Shown piece after piece: positions 11,301 to 22,055 of a stretch of 64,000 bases of DNA; within the stretch, counting starts at the first letter, position 1; every line of letters begins with the position of its first letter. A model generated the notes under the pieces. It was given only the letters and a program-made list of their open reading frames with translations, ran no database searches and was not told the DNA's origin. The translations under genes and the position numbers were made by a program. The DNA comes from Eustoma russellianum (lineage: Eukaryota; Streptophyta; Magnoliopsida; Gentianales; Gentianaceae), in NCBI GenBank assembly GCA_036186865.1, contig AP025067.1, forward strand, positions 27,869,419 through 27,933,418, read 5' to 3'.

Positions 11301-11463
11301 AATAGCTGATTGACGACAGGAAATGGATTGCTTTCAAAACTGAGTCATGATTTTAATAGAGAATCTTCATATATCATCCCTTTATTTGTCTTTTTCCAGT
11401 TGCCGTCAAATAGTTATTTAAGGACAAACCTGAAATTACTCGTTCGATTATCAATAAATACTT

Positions 11464-11574
11464 AAAATGTAAAATTATCATGATCGCATATGTTCTTGTG
11501 TTTCCACGAATACTGAAAATATAAAACTACAAGATTATTTCAAAACATATACGATCATGATAATTTTGCATTTT
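11464..11574. repeat. small inverted repeat, 31-bp arms
   Basis: Arm 11464-11494 pairs with 11544-11574 with about two mismatches (core ATTATCATGATCG versus CGATCATGATAAT), separated by 49 bp. It could be a very short MITE remnant. Confidence 0.75.
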
Positions 11575-12520
11575 AATAGACCTTTTGTAGGTCACTGCGT
11601 AAGATCTCACCCAATCTAAGAGACCGGCAGATTCCTGATTTACATCCTCCACACAGCTCCTTGAAGCTGGAGCATTGGAGAGCCCCGGATAAAGGATTTC
11701 ACCTTTTTGCTCCCAGATATATGCTCTAGATGATTAAAAGCCTAAGAGAGAAGCATGCCTCACTTCTTACTGGCATCCTACTCAGTGAACCATCTCAATC
11801 GGTTATCCACTCTCCCAAAACTTAAAACTAGCAAGAATCACACTTATTGATACTGGAACGGATAATATTGTTATCTACGCATCTTTAAATTTGTGTATGT
11901 CAAACAACTAAAATATGTCACTTATGTTATGCTTTCGCTGTTTTTAAAATAATATTAAATTGACTTTTTAACTCGTTGTAATTTAAAATTTATCGAAAAG
12001 TTATTTACGATAATAGTTTTTAAATAAAAGAAATTAACTAGCAAACTTTAGCTGAGACTCCGTCCCTGCATGAGATATGTAGATGCGGGACAGAGAAAAA
12101 TGCAGATTGAGCCTACTTAACATAATTTAGTTGGTACTCAGTATGCAATATTATAGTTAGAAGACTGTATGTTCGAATCGGAATACGTGTAATGTTGGTA
12201 AAATACTACTATCTGTCCCGTAATGATTTACACCATTCTATCAGGATCAATTGTGTTAAAATGTTGCTGACTCAGTTTGTAGTAAACACTTTATATGATT
12301 CCTGACCATGTCTTACAATTTAGAAGACCACCAAAAAGTGAGATAATGATTTACATCCTCTATACATGTCTTACAGTGTGGATGTCTACTACGGCTAGAC
12401 CAAAAGTCTGGTTTGTGGGGGACATCTTGTGTAGGTCATTGTATAAGACCGCACCAAATTTAAAAGACCGTTGAATTTCTAATTTGTATCATCTACAATA
12501 CTCTTTGTAACTGGTACGGT
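11575..12520 (+). mobile_element. SINE-B remnants (two or more)
   Basis: 11590-11700 carries GTCACTGCGTAAGATCTCAC and a TGATTTACATCCTCCACAC tail. 12120-12500 starts with an A-box-like TTTAGTTGGTACTCAG and a B-box-like TGTTCGAATCGG. It then has GTCTGGTTTGTGGGGGACAT and GTCATTGTATAAGACC, as in the copies at 35165 and 54833. Ends and target duplications are not resolved. No gene is seen in between. Confidence 0.55.
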
Positions 12521-12797
12521 GAATATCTTCCGACCAAGAAATGCTCTTTTGATCTAATATTAAAAAAAAAAACATTTTTTTGTAACTAGAAAAAGTGGAT
12601 TGGGAGGCACAAATAAACAAAAACAACGGCGGATTGATGATGACAAGAGGGTCTGGACCCGCCTGCACAGCATGGTCTTCGAGAAAAATAGAAAAGGGTG
12701 ATGCTAAACCCATCACCTCTTTCTCCAGCATATCGTATCCAAATATGTCGTTTTCTCTCTGAAGTTACATTCATTCTAGACGACCCACAATTTCTTA

Positions 12798-12944
12798 GGT
12801 TCAGATTCCCTCACCGCAATTCTGTCACCGTACGACACGTAGCATCAGGGGTGGTGAAGCTAAATAAAGATAACTCTCATTTAGCCTAAGCACTTCACCC
12901 TATTGTCACATGTCACATGGTCATAAGTGAGGTGAGGAGAATAC
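12798..12944 (-). mobile_element. old, diverged copy of the palindromic ABRE-MITE family
   Basis: The order TCCCTCACCGCAA, GTACGACACGTAGCATCAGG, GGGTGGTGAAGCTA, then CACATGTCACATGGTCA and GGTGAGGAGAAT follows the layout of the family copies at 51952 and 55480. Many substitutions remove the clean ends and target duplication. Confidence 0.55.
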
Positions 12945-13258
12945 CGGTGAATTGATCTCATTCGCAATTTCTTGCCCCTGGTGATCCTCATCTTAAATGC
13001 CGGAGATTTTGTTGTCCTCGTTACGATAAGCACCAACTTGCCCGTCCAAAAATCATATTGAATTGCTAACTTTAACAATCTTTATTGGACAAAATATATC
13101 AGGGTTCTTAAACTAAATATAACGTTTTCATATTTACTATTTTGTTAATATGTTAACCTTTCATCTTTTAAAAGATAACATTCTGATACTTTTAGCAAGA
13201 GACTTCGACGAACTAGTCAGAGACACAGCGAGCAATACAAGTCTGTTTATTATTTAAT

Positions 13259-13423
13259 GAGGAAATTGCACTGATCATCTAAACGTTGGTCAAATTATCC
13301 AGTTAACATTTAAACATTCCGAAACTTTATTTGGCAGCCAAACATGACCAAACTTGACTCAGTTAACACCAGAAATCTGCCAAAAAAAATTAACACCAGA
13401 AACCGGCTATAATATGCTGCAGC
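13259..13423. repeat. left TIR of the MULE (interrupted by a hAT MITE)
   Basis: This part is an inverted copy of about 18150-18300. The TIR resumes after 13739 with TTTTACCGCCAAAATG, whose counterpart TATTTTACCGCCAATTC occurs near 18071, but there in the same orientation, so the innermost part is less clear. Confidence 0.8.
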
Positions 13424-13739
13424 TAGGGCTGTAAATGAACCAAACTGTTCGGTTGTTCGGTTCATTTGGTTCGAGCTCGAGCTCGAGCTCGGCTCGGATA
13501 AACGGTTAATGAACAGAGCTTGAACACCTTTTTCTGTTCGAGCTCGGTAAGTGACACCGTTCGTTTAAGGTGTTCGGCTCGTTAATGTTGTTCGTTGAGT
13601 TAAACGAACCAAGCTTGAACAAGTAAATATGTTCGTTTAAATAAACGAACAAGATCGGCTCGTTCGCTAAGTTAAACGAACAGAGCTTGAACAACGCAAT
13701 GCTCGGCTCGTTCGGCTCGTTTACAGCCCTGGCTGCAGC
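13416..13739. mobile_element. hAT-type MITE with 8-bp target duplication
   Basis: The element is 13424-13731 (308 bp). Its ends TAGGGCTGTAAA and TTTACAGCCCTG are inverted repeats with 11 of 12 matching. GCTGCAGC (8 bp) flanks it at 13416-13423 and 13732-13739, as expected for hAT transposition. The body is rich in imperfect copies of GGCTCGTT and AAACGAAC motifs. It lies in the left TIR of the MULE, so it inserted after the MULE. Confidence 0.92.
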
Positions 13740-13930
13740 CGGTTTCGCTACATTTTACCGCCAAAATGTTTTCTCCCTCCAAAATAATGTCTTCTCATTC
13801 CTTCCCTCATGCTGCAACTGCTTCCCTCTGGTTTTCCTCCATAAATTAGCCCCTTACTTCACACAATTAAACAACATCCAACATTAATTCAATAACCTCA
13901 TTCTTCCCCCTCTCTCTATTGTGCATTAAG

Positions 13931-14377
13931 ATGTCTTCTTCATCCTAGGCTGGTAGTCGCTGGAGGAGGGCTGAATTGGGCGTGGAAGGACACTGCTTGT
14001 GGTATAAAAATGCCTGAGACAACATCTTGGACCAAATCAAATCCTGTCCATAGGTTCCTAGCATGTCCACTGAAGAGGGTAAGTTTAAAATCTTCCTGCC
14101 AATGTTTGGGAGATAGAAAATGGAGAAAATTCGACTGGTGCTTTCGTTTTCTTGTTAGAATAGAGTTGGAGGATGCGGTTTCTTTCAATGGTTGGATGAA
14201 CCAATGGGTGAACGCGCATGTCAAATTATACCGGAGCTGCTAAGGAGGTGTAGTAGGTACGAAGATGAGATAAAAAAGTGCAACATGAAGATACGCCATT
14301 TGGAGAGAAAAAGCCGGATCCTGTTTTGCATTGTGATCCTTAGATGGGTAATTTTAATCAAAAAGTTGTCAATGTAG
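13931..14377 (+). pseudogene. GRF-type zinc-finger gene inside the MULE, broken, with one intron
   Basis: The start at 13931 (MSSSS) is followed at once by TAG. Reading on gives a serine- and arginine-rich leader and then a first Cys region broken by a frameshift near 13997-14003. From 14010 the frame reads MPETTSWTKSN, then RFLACP. A canonical intron (GTAAGT at 14079, TTAG at 14155-14158) is 80 bp long with phase 0. Exon 2 continues in frame with GGCGFFQWLDEP, the signature end of a GRF zinc finger (Cys-x-Cys...Cys...CGFFxW). A hydrophobic segment near the C-terminus (ILFCIVILRWVILI) precedes the stop at 14375. Plants have many short GRF proteins of this layout, often near transposons. Their role is nucleic-acid binding by homology; this copy should be inactive. 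Confidence 0.82.
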
Positions 14378-15436
14378 TGTGGGTTTCTATTAGGTAGTTG
14401 TGATGTTGTGGACCGATGATGTTGTGTTAGTTTATGAAATGAAAATGTTATGTTTCATATCGCAATGTAATGTAATTTTGTTGGCTGAAATTTAAGTAAT
14501 GTTCGCACATGTTTCTTAGATGTCAGCTAACCTTCCATGACCCAGTTGGTTTGTTTCTGTGGCCTTGCTTTCTTGTTGCCTTGTTACAATGTTATGGTAT
14601 ATAAACAAATTCAAAGTAAGAGGACATCTACAGCCATCAAATGATTCTGCCTGAAAATTAAGTCTAGCAAAAGTGTTCACTTTGAGCACCAGTCAAAATA
14701 AAATAAGCATTGTCCAGTAGCCAGCAACACAAAACATCTGTTGCCAGAAACACAAAACATCCAGTCCAACATACCCATACATGACCAATCCATTACAGTG
14801 CACCATATGCTGTTAAACTAATACTCAAGATGCTGCCAAAAATAAAGACTACTGTCATAGTCATGCTTATGCATACAAACAAGAATCTCCACCCAAAACA
14901 AATACAAAGTATGTGCATTCCTAAGATCTTATTAAACAACTTCAGTCTTGATTCTTGTTCTGCCTGGATTTTTCAATAAGAGACTTAAGTATGAAAAATT
15001 TCCCCTCACGGTACTTGAAGTTGGGAAGAATCTTGTCACTCCCTGGGACTTTCTTGTAATTAGGTCAGGTCTTTGGTTCTTCAACGGATGAACCTGCGCA
15101 GTTGGTGAAGGCTGCGCAATTGGTATAGGCTGGCCCAAAAAAACATGAAATAAAGTGACAAATAAGCATTAGTTACTACATATGAAATAAATGTCTCACC
15201 TCAGATGGCACATTTGACTGTATATTTGACTGTTCCTACACGAAGTCGAATTCTCATGTTATGGCCGGATTGATAGCAAATCTTACACGTTTGAAACTGC
15301 CCCTTCCTGCTACTCACCTGACTCTATTCTGTGACTGAATAATACAAAAGAAGTGAAGCTTATATCATATAAAATTCAATGAAAAATAAAAGAATACAAT
15401 ATATCTTTTATCTCATTTGGGAAACTTGTCTGCTCA
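14378..15436. other. MULE internal non-coding region
   Basis: No gene is supported. The left part (14378-14600) is AT-rich and could be the 3' UTR of the GRF gene. The right part contains a 68-codon minus ORF (14932-15138), proline-rich at its start, which may be a tail of the transposase frame but shows no domain. Confidence 0.4.
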
Positions 15437-16490
15437 CCCAAACTTGTTGGACAACTTCTCTTGTTGTGTCCTATTTGCTTGCATACCCTACACAATTGAA
15501 GTTGATCTACTCTATTCAATTTGTGTATCAGTTGTTTTAGTTCTTTGAACCTTAACTAATTCAACCTCCCCGGCAGATCTCTTTCTCACCCTCTTTGGCC
15601 TTCCAGCCGGTCTTCTGTGGAGGGACTATTGAATCCTGTTCTGACTCCAGTAGTTGTTTTAATCCCACACATGGGTGTATTGGCAACTCATACGCTTTCA
15701 TGCATGTTTTAACCTCATAACACTCATCCACATAGTCTATTGGGTCTTCCCTGTCATAGGCTATTGCTGCACACGCGTGAGAGTATGGAATCCCAGTCGA
15801 TTCCCATTTTCTACACGTACAAGTATGTTCTTTCAAGTCTACACAAAAACTACTGACATCCCACTGTTGACATTGAAACTTCTTATAGTCAGACTTATAC
15901 GAAATACTATCACTAAATGCATCAATCATCTTATCTAACCTTGCACTTATCATGGGACAAAATCTCATATCTGCCCACTTATGTTGTACCCTCTCTTTGT
16001 TCTCTTGAAACCTAACCATATTATACTTTCTTATCTATCCAAACATAGACAGAATATGCATTTGTCTAGCCTCTAGAAAGACTGAATTATAACTTTCACA
16101 CACATTGTTTAAAATCATATCACACTTTGCCATTGGGCGAGTGTGACCTACTCCATTGACTTGGTGGTTTGTCTTCCAACCACTTAGCTGCATCAGGATT
16201 CATCTTCTCAATCTTCCTCATTGCAAAGTTAAAACCAACTACTGTTATTGCCATGGCTGCCTCATAAAATGATTTTTTCAGAGGGATGGTGTTGTACCAA
16301 GCAAAAGCCTAGTTGCCATGCAAGTGCCTTGCACAAAACTGGTATTATGCTTCTGGAAGCACCTCCTCACGTGCTTGTATCAGACCTTTCTCTTGTATGA
16401 TATATTAGTCCACTCATAATCACTCACCAACTTCAAATCTGTCCTTAAATTCCAAAGAAACCAGGCCCATGATTTCCTATTCTCTGTAAG
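15437..16490 (-). pseudogene. MULE transposase, C-terminal half (broken)
   Basis: On the minus strand, from high to low coordinates: a region with FCARHLHGN and AAMAITVVGFNFAMRKIEKM (about 16330-16190), as in the transposase middle with in-frame stops. Then KCDMILNNVCESYN (about 16130) and an open stretch 16019-15561. In this last part the SWIM zinc finger is complete: CTCRKWESTGIPYSHACAAI gives CxC...CxH. Beyond a stop near 15561 a zinc knuckle CRVCKQIGHNKRSC (CX2CX4HX4C) is readable near 15485-15440. The protein would bind the TIRs and cut the element out in the nucleus. Stops and shifts make it inactive. Confidence 0.85.
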
Positions 16491-16573
16491 GGAAGAAGAT
16501 GTGATACTGAGAGAAGCAGACATACCTCTTGTGTTGGACCAACCTAGATTCTAGAGGCTATATTGCAGTTTTA

Positions 16574-16700
16574 CTGCAATGAAGCATGGAATGTTAAAAG
16601 GCTATACGAAAATATTTAGTATTGATGGTTGTCATCTAAAGTCAAAGTATGGGAGAATGCTGCTCACAGCTATAGGTATTGACTCAAATAATAGCCTATA
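16574..16700 (+). pseudogene. MULE transposase catalytic segment, inverted relative to the rest
   Basis: On the plus strand one frame reads MLKGYTKIFSIDGCHLKSKY followed by GRMLLTAIGID. This is the segment with the first catalytic Asp of MULE transposases (IDGCHLK...LLTA.G.D). The flanking transposase parts (15437-16490 and 16700-17367) are on the minus strand. So about 130-200 bp was inverted inside the gene. Confidence 0.8.
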
Positions 16701-17367
16701 TTCCATAGTGTCTCTACCATCTCCACCATCCCCACCCTGACTAACTAAAGAATCATCTTCTTCTTCATCCCTACTATATTCATTGAAGCTCAAATCTGAA
16801 TCTATTAGTCCCTCAGCATTGAACTCGGACTCATCAGAAGAATTATACCCCCACATCTACTTCAACATTTTCCTCATCAGTATGGTTCTCTCACTCACTA
16901 TCCCCACTCTCCATAACACTGTACTCGGACTCATCAGATTCTCCCTCATCATCTTTCTCTGTGGGTACATCACTTTCTTCCTGTGCACCAACATCACCCA
17001 TTTCTTGGCCTAGATTCTATGGCCAAGGGAAATTTACTAACCTGGTCAACCAACTGTTCCACATACAATTCAAGTATTCTTGATGCACCCACACATTCCT
17101 TAGTTGCACAGCCTCATCGTTTGATAACAGAACAAACTTGTGACCCTTAACCATATATTACTTTTTCTTACCTACTACCTCATTTTCCGCACACATTTGC
17201 TCCACGTACACTAATGATATCTCATCTTCCTCCACATTATCATATACGAAACAATCACCCCCAGTATAGTTTGCCTTAGGCAAATGCAGCAACAACCTCC
17301 CATAATGCACAATCAGTGTGAATTGTCCAGTATCTGGAGCAGTGAAGGCAACATTGCACACAAGCAA
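16701..17367 (-). pseudogene. MULE transposase, N-terminal region (broken)
   Basis: 17367-17158 (minus) contains FTLIVHYGRLLLHLP followed by YTGGDCFVYDNVEEDEISLV, which matches the PB1-like N-terminal domain of MuDR-type transposases. An acidic region follows on the minus strand (SDESEFNAEGLIDSD and YSRDEEEDDSLVSQGG, 16850-16700), also usual between that domain and the catalytic core. Stops and shifts lie between the two parts. Confidence 0.7.
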
Positions 17368-18310
17368 ATTTCAAAACAATTCACAAACACAGACAATTGG
17401 TGGGAGTAAAAGAAATTACAAAACAGCAACGGGTATCAATGCAGAGGCAAAAACATATATGCTTAAGCAATAATTAGGCATAACACAAAAAAAAAAATCA
17501 TCCTCCACAAAACCTTCACATGCAGCAGGCTAAAGAGACAAGGGCACATAAAGATCACTACTTTTCAGCCTACTTGGAGAAAACACAGTTTCTTACCCAA
17601 AAAAAAAAACTTTGCAATAGTAGAAAATTTTAAACATCATCCCAAAATTTATTCGTATCGTCCACAATATTCTCACCCATGCAAATGGTAAGGGTCTACG
17701 GACATTAATCCGCCAGATTTCTAAGTCACGGGACATAATACACAGATTATGTGTAAAATCGTATAAAAACATGATTTTTAACACAAAGGTGATTTAAATC
17801 ATACCATAAAATGGGATGAGTCTCATTCCGTCTGTTAGGTAGCCTCAAACTCATTGTTTCTTGTTCGAAACCCTCCAACAACACACGAAATTACGAGATA
17901 TTGGCAGAAACTGCAGAAAATATATGGCCTAAGCACACAATCTACACATGCAATCTACAGAATCACAGGGGTGCAGGGGAGAGAGAGGGAACAATGGCAG
18001 GGGAGAAGGGAGAGGTAATAATTTCGTCAGTGTGAAAAGAGTATATGGTTGGAAGGGCAGACGGTTGGGGTATTTTACCGCCAATTCAAATAAATCAAGG
18101 GAAAGTTTGGTAAATCACGCGGGTTACGATCAATTTTGGTTCAGTCAATGGTTGCATTTAAAAAATCAAAAGTTACAACCGGTATTTTGGTGTTAATTGA
18201 GTTAAGTTTGGTCACGTTTGGCTGCTAAATGAGGTTTCAGAACGTTTAAATGTTAACTAGATAATGTGACCAATGTTTGGGTGATAAGTGTAATTTCTTC
18301 ATTATTTAAT

Positions 18311-18974
18311 CATCTTTCTGGATACCGAGAGTCCGTGAACTATTTTTAATAAAATGTTTTAACCGCTAATATTTTTTATAAGAGTTTAGTTCCTCACCTT
18401 TGTAAGAACATAATATATAATCTCCAACAAATTAGCATGAATAGAAAGCAATGCTGTATTTTTATTATTTAATTCCCTAAACTTTTATTATTCTCGATCA
18501 CTATGCAGTGGTCTTTGGTAGTTGCCTTAAGTTTATTGTTTTGAGTCATAATAATTTGAGATTTTGTTTAGAATCAATCCATTCACCTCCTTCGAAACTG
18601 TAAGTTAGTAATCAGTTTGTTAAATTCACGTCTTTTAAAACCGTAATTATGGTTAACAAGAAGATGATGTGTTAAAATGTCCACCATAATCATGGTATTC
18701 TAAGATATACCTTAATCATGATTATCAAGTAATAAATATGGTTTTCAAATGCATGTTGGATTTATACATAACGTAATTTTGGTATACATAGAAAGACTCA
18801 TGGAAATAATGAAAAGTCTATACTATCCTATTTCCGGCTAGTTCATCAGAATTTTTCTTCAAAAGAACCACAATGTTTTTCTTTTAAGAATATGATGGGC
18901 CAAAATTTACAAAACAAAGATTAAGGGTCAAAATATTCCACTAGCAATAGTTTAGGGATCACTAGCATACAGAC
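18311..18974. other. AT-rich intergenic DNA with the left copy of a direct repeat
   Basis: No gene. 18800-18965 is a diverged direct repeat of 20455-20620 (see that entry). Confidence 0.5.
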
Positions 18975-20440
18975 AACAATAACACATACTCTATATATCT
19001 CAACAACAGCAAAAGCTATCGCTAGGGTCTGGGAAGGGTGAGAGGCAGGTAAATAATACATTCGTCTCAAAGGATAAAGAGTTTGCTTTAGTAAAACCTC
19101 TGGCTCTATATGTAACTACATAGACACATAATGAACGACAAATAATGAAAGACAAATACAAACACAAAAAGTGCAAAGTCAACCTAACGTTGAAAGAGTA
19201 TCCAAGCCCTATATATATTATAAGATGCCCCTTTGTATCCTGTCTAAACCTTGCTAACCTTAATCCTCCGTCTCCGTGAGCTCTTATCCTCGACCATGCC
19301 CCTTTGGGACTGCCTTTACTTCTTTTCCCCTCTACAATGAGGCTTTCAACTGCTCTGATGGACGTAGTTGTCTGTCTCCGCTTGGCATGCCCAAACAATC
19401 TTGGTCTCTCCTCTCTTATCTTATCCACTATACTAGCCACCCCTAGCATTTTCCAAAACACCTCATTTCTGAGCCGGTCTAGCCTTGTATGCCCATGCAT
19501 TTACCTCAACATCTTCATCGCTGCCACTTCCGTCTTCTGCAACTGTGTCCTCTTACTGGTATAGTAGTCTGCTCCATATAACATTACCTGCCGCACTACC
19601 ATCCTATAAAATTTATCCTTTAATTTAGTTGTAAAATTCTTGTCACACAGCACCCCTGAGGCCGCTCTCCACCTACACCAGCCTGCTTGAACTCGGCGCT
19701 CTACATCACTATCTATGTTCACATCATGTTGTACAAATGATCATATTTACTTGAACTTACTTATGGTACAACTTGACCCTTGACGGTGAGCTGACTATTC
19801 TCCCCGCTGGCTGTGCCGCTGAAGTTGCAGTGCAGAGGTTCGGTCTTGGAACGATTAATCCTTAGGCATTCTCTCTCTAAAACCTCTCTCCACTGCTCTT
19901 GTCTCATACTCAGGGTATGTCTACTCTCAGCTACTAATACAATATCGTCAGCAAAAAAAGCATACACCATAGAGCGACCTCCTAGATTGTCTTTGATAAC
20001 TCGTCGAGGACAACTACGAAAAGAAATGAGCTCAAAGAAGACCTTTGATGGAGGCCTACCTCCATCGGAAAGAAGTATGTATTCCTTTGCTGGCGTACGG
20101 ACGGTTGTTTCCGTCCTAGCATACACATCCCTAATTATGTCTATGTACTTCATAGGTACTCCTCTTGCATCTAGACTATCCCAAATCAGTCTACGTGGCA
20201 CACTATCATGCGCTTTTTCAAGATCGATGAAGACCACATGTAGATCGCGCTTCTTCTTCTATACTTCTTCATCATTCTCCTTAGGATGTGTATTGCTTCC
20301 GTAGTTGACCGTCCTAGTATGAAACCAAATTGGTTCTCCGTAACCTGAATTTCTCCCCTAATTCTATTGTTGATACTCGCTTCCATAACCTCGCAGTATG
20401 GTTTAGCAACTTTATCCCCGGTAATTTCTACAACACTATA
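18975..20440 (-). mobile_element. 5'-truncated LINE of the RTE type, minus strand
   Basis: Read on the minus strand: QFGFILGRSTTEAIHILRRM (20340-20280), then FIDLEKAHDSVPRRLIWDSL (20232-20170), then the catalytic box AFFADDIVLVAE (19965-19930, FADD in place of YADD). The C-terminal part shows VMLYGADYYTSKR, then RNEVFWKMLGVASI and RLFGHAKRR. That RxFGHxxRR tail is typical of plant RTE-like LINEs. At least three frameshifts or stops separate the parts. The 3' tail has GTTGTTGAGATAT. AGCATACAG flanks both sides (near 18965-18973 and 20441-20449), a likely target duplication. Confidence 0.85.
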
Positions 20441-20443
20441 CAT
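19761..20443 (-). pseudogene. LINE reverse transcriptase fragment
   Basis: Two overlapping minus-strand frames (20443-20186 and 20237-19761) together give the RT fingers and palm. The first frame is lost near 20230-20190 by a frameshift. A second Asp motif is FADD. The enzyme primes on nicked target DNA; this truncated copy lacks the endonuclease. Confidence 0.82.
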
Positions 20444-20924
20444 TCACCAGCATACAGAAAATAGTGAAAAGACTACGTTGCGCTTTATCTCTGGCTAATT
20501 CGATGGAGTTTTTCGCCGAAAGGACTATAATATTATGCTTTTAAAAATATGAAGGACCAAAATTTAAAAAAAAAAGATTAAGATCAAAACGTTGTCTTAG
20601 AAATTGTTTATCGACCTTTGTAATAATTTTTACTGCTTTATTATTTCGTCTATAAGGATGATATATAATATAAATGTAGGATTATATTTTAGTAAACACA
20701 AAAATTCAGAATTTATCATATTCAACATAAAGCAACACAAATAATATAATTCAAAAGACATGTCTTAACTGTCACTGCCGCTATATCATCTTAATATTTG
20801 AACTATTATGCTCGGTAGCGTAACAACTTGTTTGTCTTTTCATCTTTCCTTATGTAATTGTTATTCCCAAGAACATACAATTACAAAAGCTGATTTTTCA
20901 AAAAAAAATAATTAAACCCCAATC

Positions 20925-22055
20925 AATAGGGATCTCTGTCACACTCAGTCTCAAAGGTAGTGTATGAATATAAATCAGATACCTAATGGGCCGCTAGCAG
21001 GAGTTTGGTCATATACACAGTAGTCTGCACAAAGAGTCCCCAGCACTGCAGGCAAGCCTACAGACCAAAGAAGCTCCCACACTATGCGTGTAAATCAGAT
21101 ACCTAATGGGCCGCTAGCAGGAGTTTGGTCATATACACAGTAGTCTGCACAAAGAGTCCCCAGCACTGCAGGCAAGCCTAAAGACCAAGGAAGCTCCCAC
21201 ACTATGCGTAAGGGTCCCTGCCACACTCAGTCTCAAATGTAGTGTAGAGATGTAAATCAGGTACCTAACGGGCCGCTAGCAAGAGCTTGATCATATACAT
21301 AGCAGTCTGCACAAGGAGTCTCCAGCACTGCAGGCAAGCCTACAGACCAAGGAAGCTCCCACACTATGTACTTGCTGGAAAGGGGCAAGCCTACAGACCA
21401 AGGGGTCATATACATAGTAGTCTGCACAAGGAGTCCCCAACACTGCAGGCAAGCCTACAGACCAAGGAAGCTCCCACATTATGCACTTGCTGGAAAGGGG
21501 CAAGCCTACAGACCAAGGGGTCATATACATAGTAGTCTGCACAAGGAGTCCCCAGCAAGGAAGCTCCCACACTATGCACTTGCTGGAAGCCTACAGACCA
21601 AGGAAGCTCCCACACTATGCACTTGATGGAAAGGAGTCCCCAGCAAGGAAGCTCCCACACTATGCACTTGCTGGAAGCCTACAAACCAAGGAAGCTCCCA
21701 CACTATGCACTTGCTGGAAAGGAGTCCCCAGCAAGGAAGCTCCCACACTATGCACTTGCTGGAAAGGAGTCCCCAGCAAGGAAGCTCCCACACTATGCAC
21801 TTGCTGGAAGCCTACAGACCAAGGAAGCTCCCACACTATGCACTTGACCAAGGAAGCTCCCACACTATGCACTTGTTGGAAAGGAGTCCCCAGCAAGGAA
21901 GCTCCCACACTATGCACTTGCTAGAAGCCTACAAATCAAGGAAGCTCCCACGCTATGCATTTGCTGGAAAGAGGCTCTCTTGTCTTTGACAAGAATTAAA
22001 CACCTGAGATCTCTTTCAATAACTCCTGACTGAAACCAGTTGGACTATGTACTAG
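20925..22055 (-). repeat. SINE whose interior expanded into a minisatellite
   Basis: The outer ends match the single-copy repeat at 40078-40310. Left ends are 'AATCAATAGGGATCTCTGTC' and 'AACCAATAAGGGTCTCTGCC'. Right ends are GAAACCAGTTGGACTATGTA and GGAACCAGTTGGGCTATGTC, the latter an inverted A-box. In between, a unit of about 120 bp (TAAATCAGATACCTAATGGG to CTCCCACACTATGCG) is repeated about three times (20970-21360). Shorter units of about 30-60 bp follow, built from GGAAGCTCCCACACTATGCA, CTTGCTGGAAAGGAGTCCCC and CTACAGACCAA, to about 21970. Repeat lengths vary and there are no unique spacers. ORFs across it (up to 147 codons) are open only because of the repeat period. Confidence 0.88.

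Larger units (their letters stand above)
13249..18310 (-). mobile_element. Mutator-like element (MULE) with long TIRs and 10-bp target duplication
   Basis: The element proper is 13259-18300. It starts GAGGAAATTGCAC and ends GTGTAATTTCTTC, which are inverted copies. The inverted similarity continues inward for 150 bp or more (for example ACATTTAAACATTCCGAAAC near 13307 against the inverse of GAGGTTTCAGAACGTTTAAA near 18232). ATTATTTAAT flanks it on both sides (13249-13258 and 18301-18310); 9-10 bp duplications are the hallmark of Mutator insertion. Inside are a broken transposase on the minus strand and a broken GRF zinc-finger gene on the plus strand. A hAT MITE sits in the left TIR. The element is not autonomous now. 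Confidence 0.92.
18800..20620 (+). repeat. diverged direct repeats flanking the LINE (18800-18965 and 20455-20620)
   Basis: Both copies run GGCTAGTTCATC/GGCTAATTCGATG, then TTTAAGAATATGATGGGCC/TTTAAAAATATGAAGGACC, then CCAAAATTT, an A-run, then GATTAAGG/GATTAAGATCAAAA. They differ at many positions, so this duplication is older than, and independent of, the LINE between them. Confidence 0.75.

Noticed and set aside
13424..13731. GAGCTCGAGCTCGAGCTC run as a regulatory island
   Set aside because: It is a simple repeat within the hAT MITE.
19813..20304. 163-codon plus-strand ORF
   Set aside because: It is the antisense shadow of the LINE reverse transcriptase, whose minus-strand reading shows RT motifs.
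20960..21970. Regularly spaced repeats resembling a CRISPR array
   Set aside because: Units vary from about 30 to 120 bp, 'spacers' are themselves repeated, there are no cas genes, and the ends match a plant SINE.
21287..21989. Overlapping ORFs of up to 147 codons on both strands
   Set aside because: They exist because the tandem units lack stops in several frames. The predicted proteins are only the translated repeat in shifted frames.
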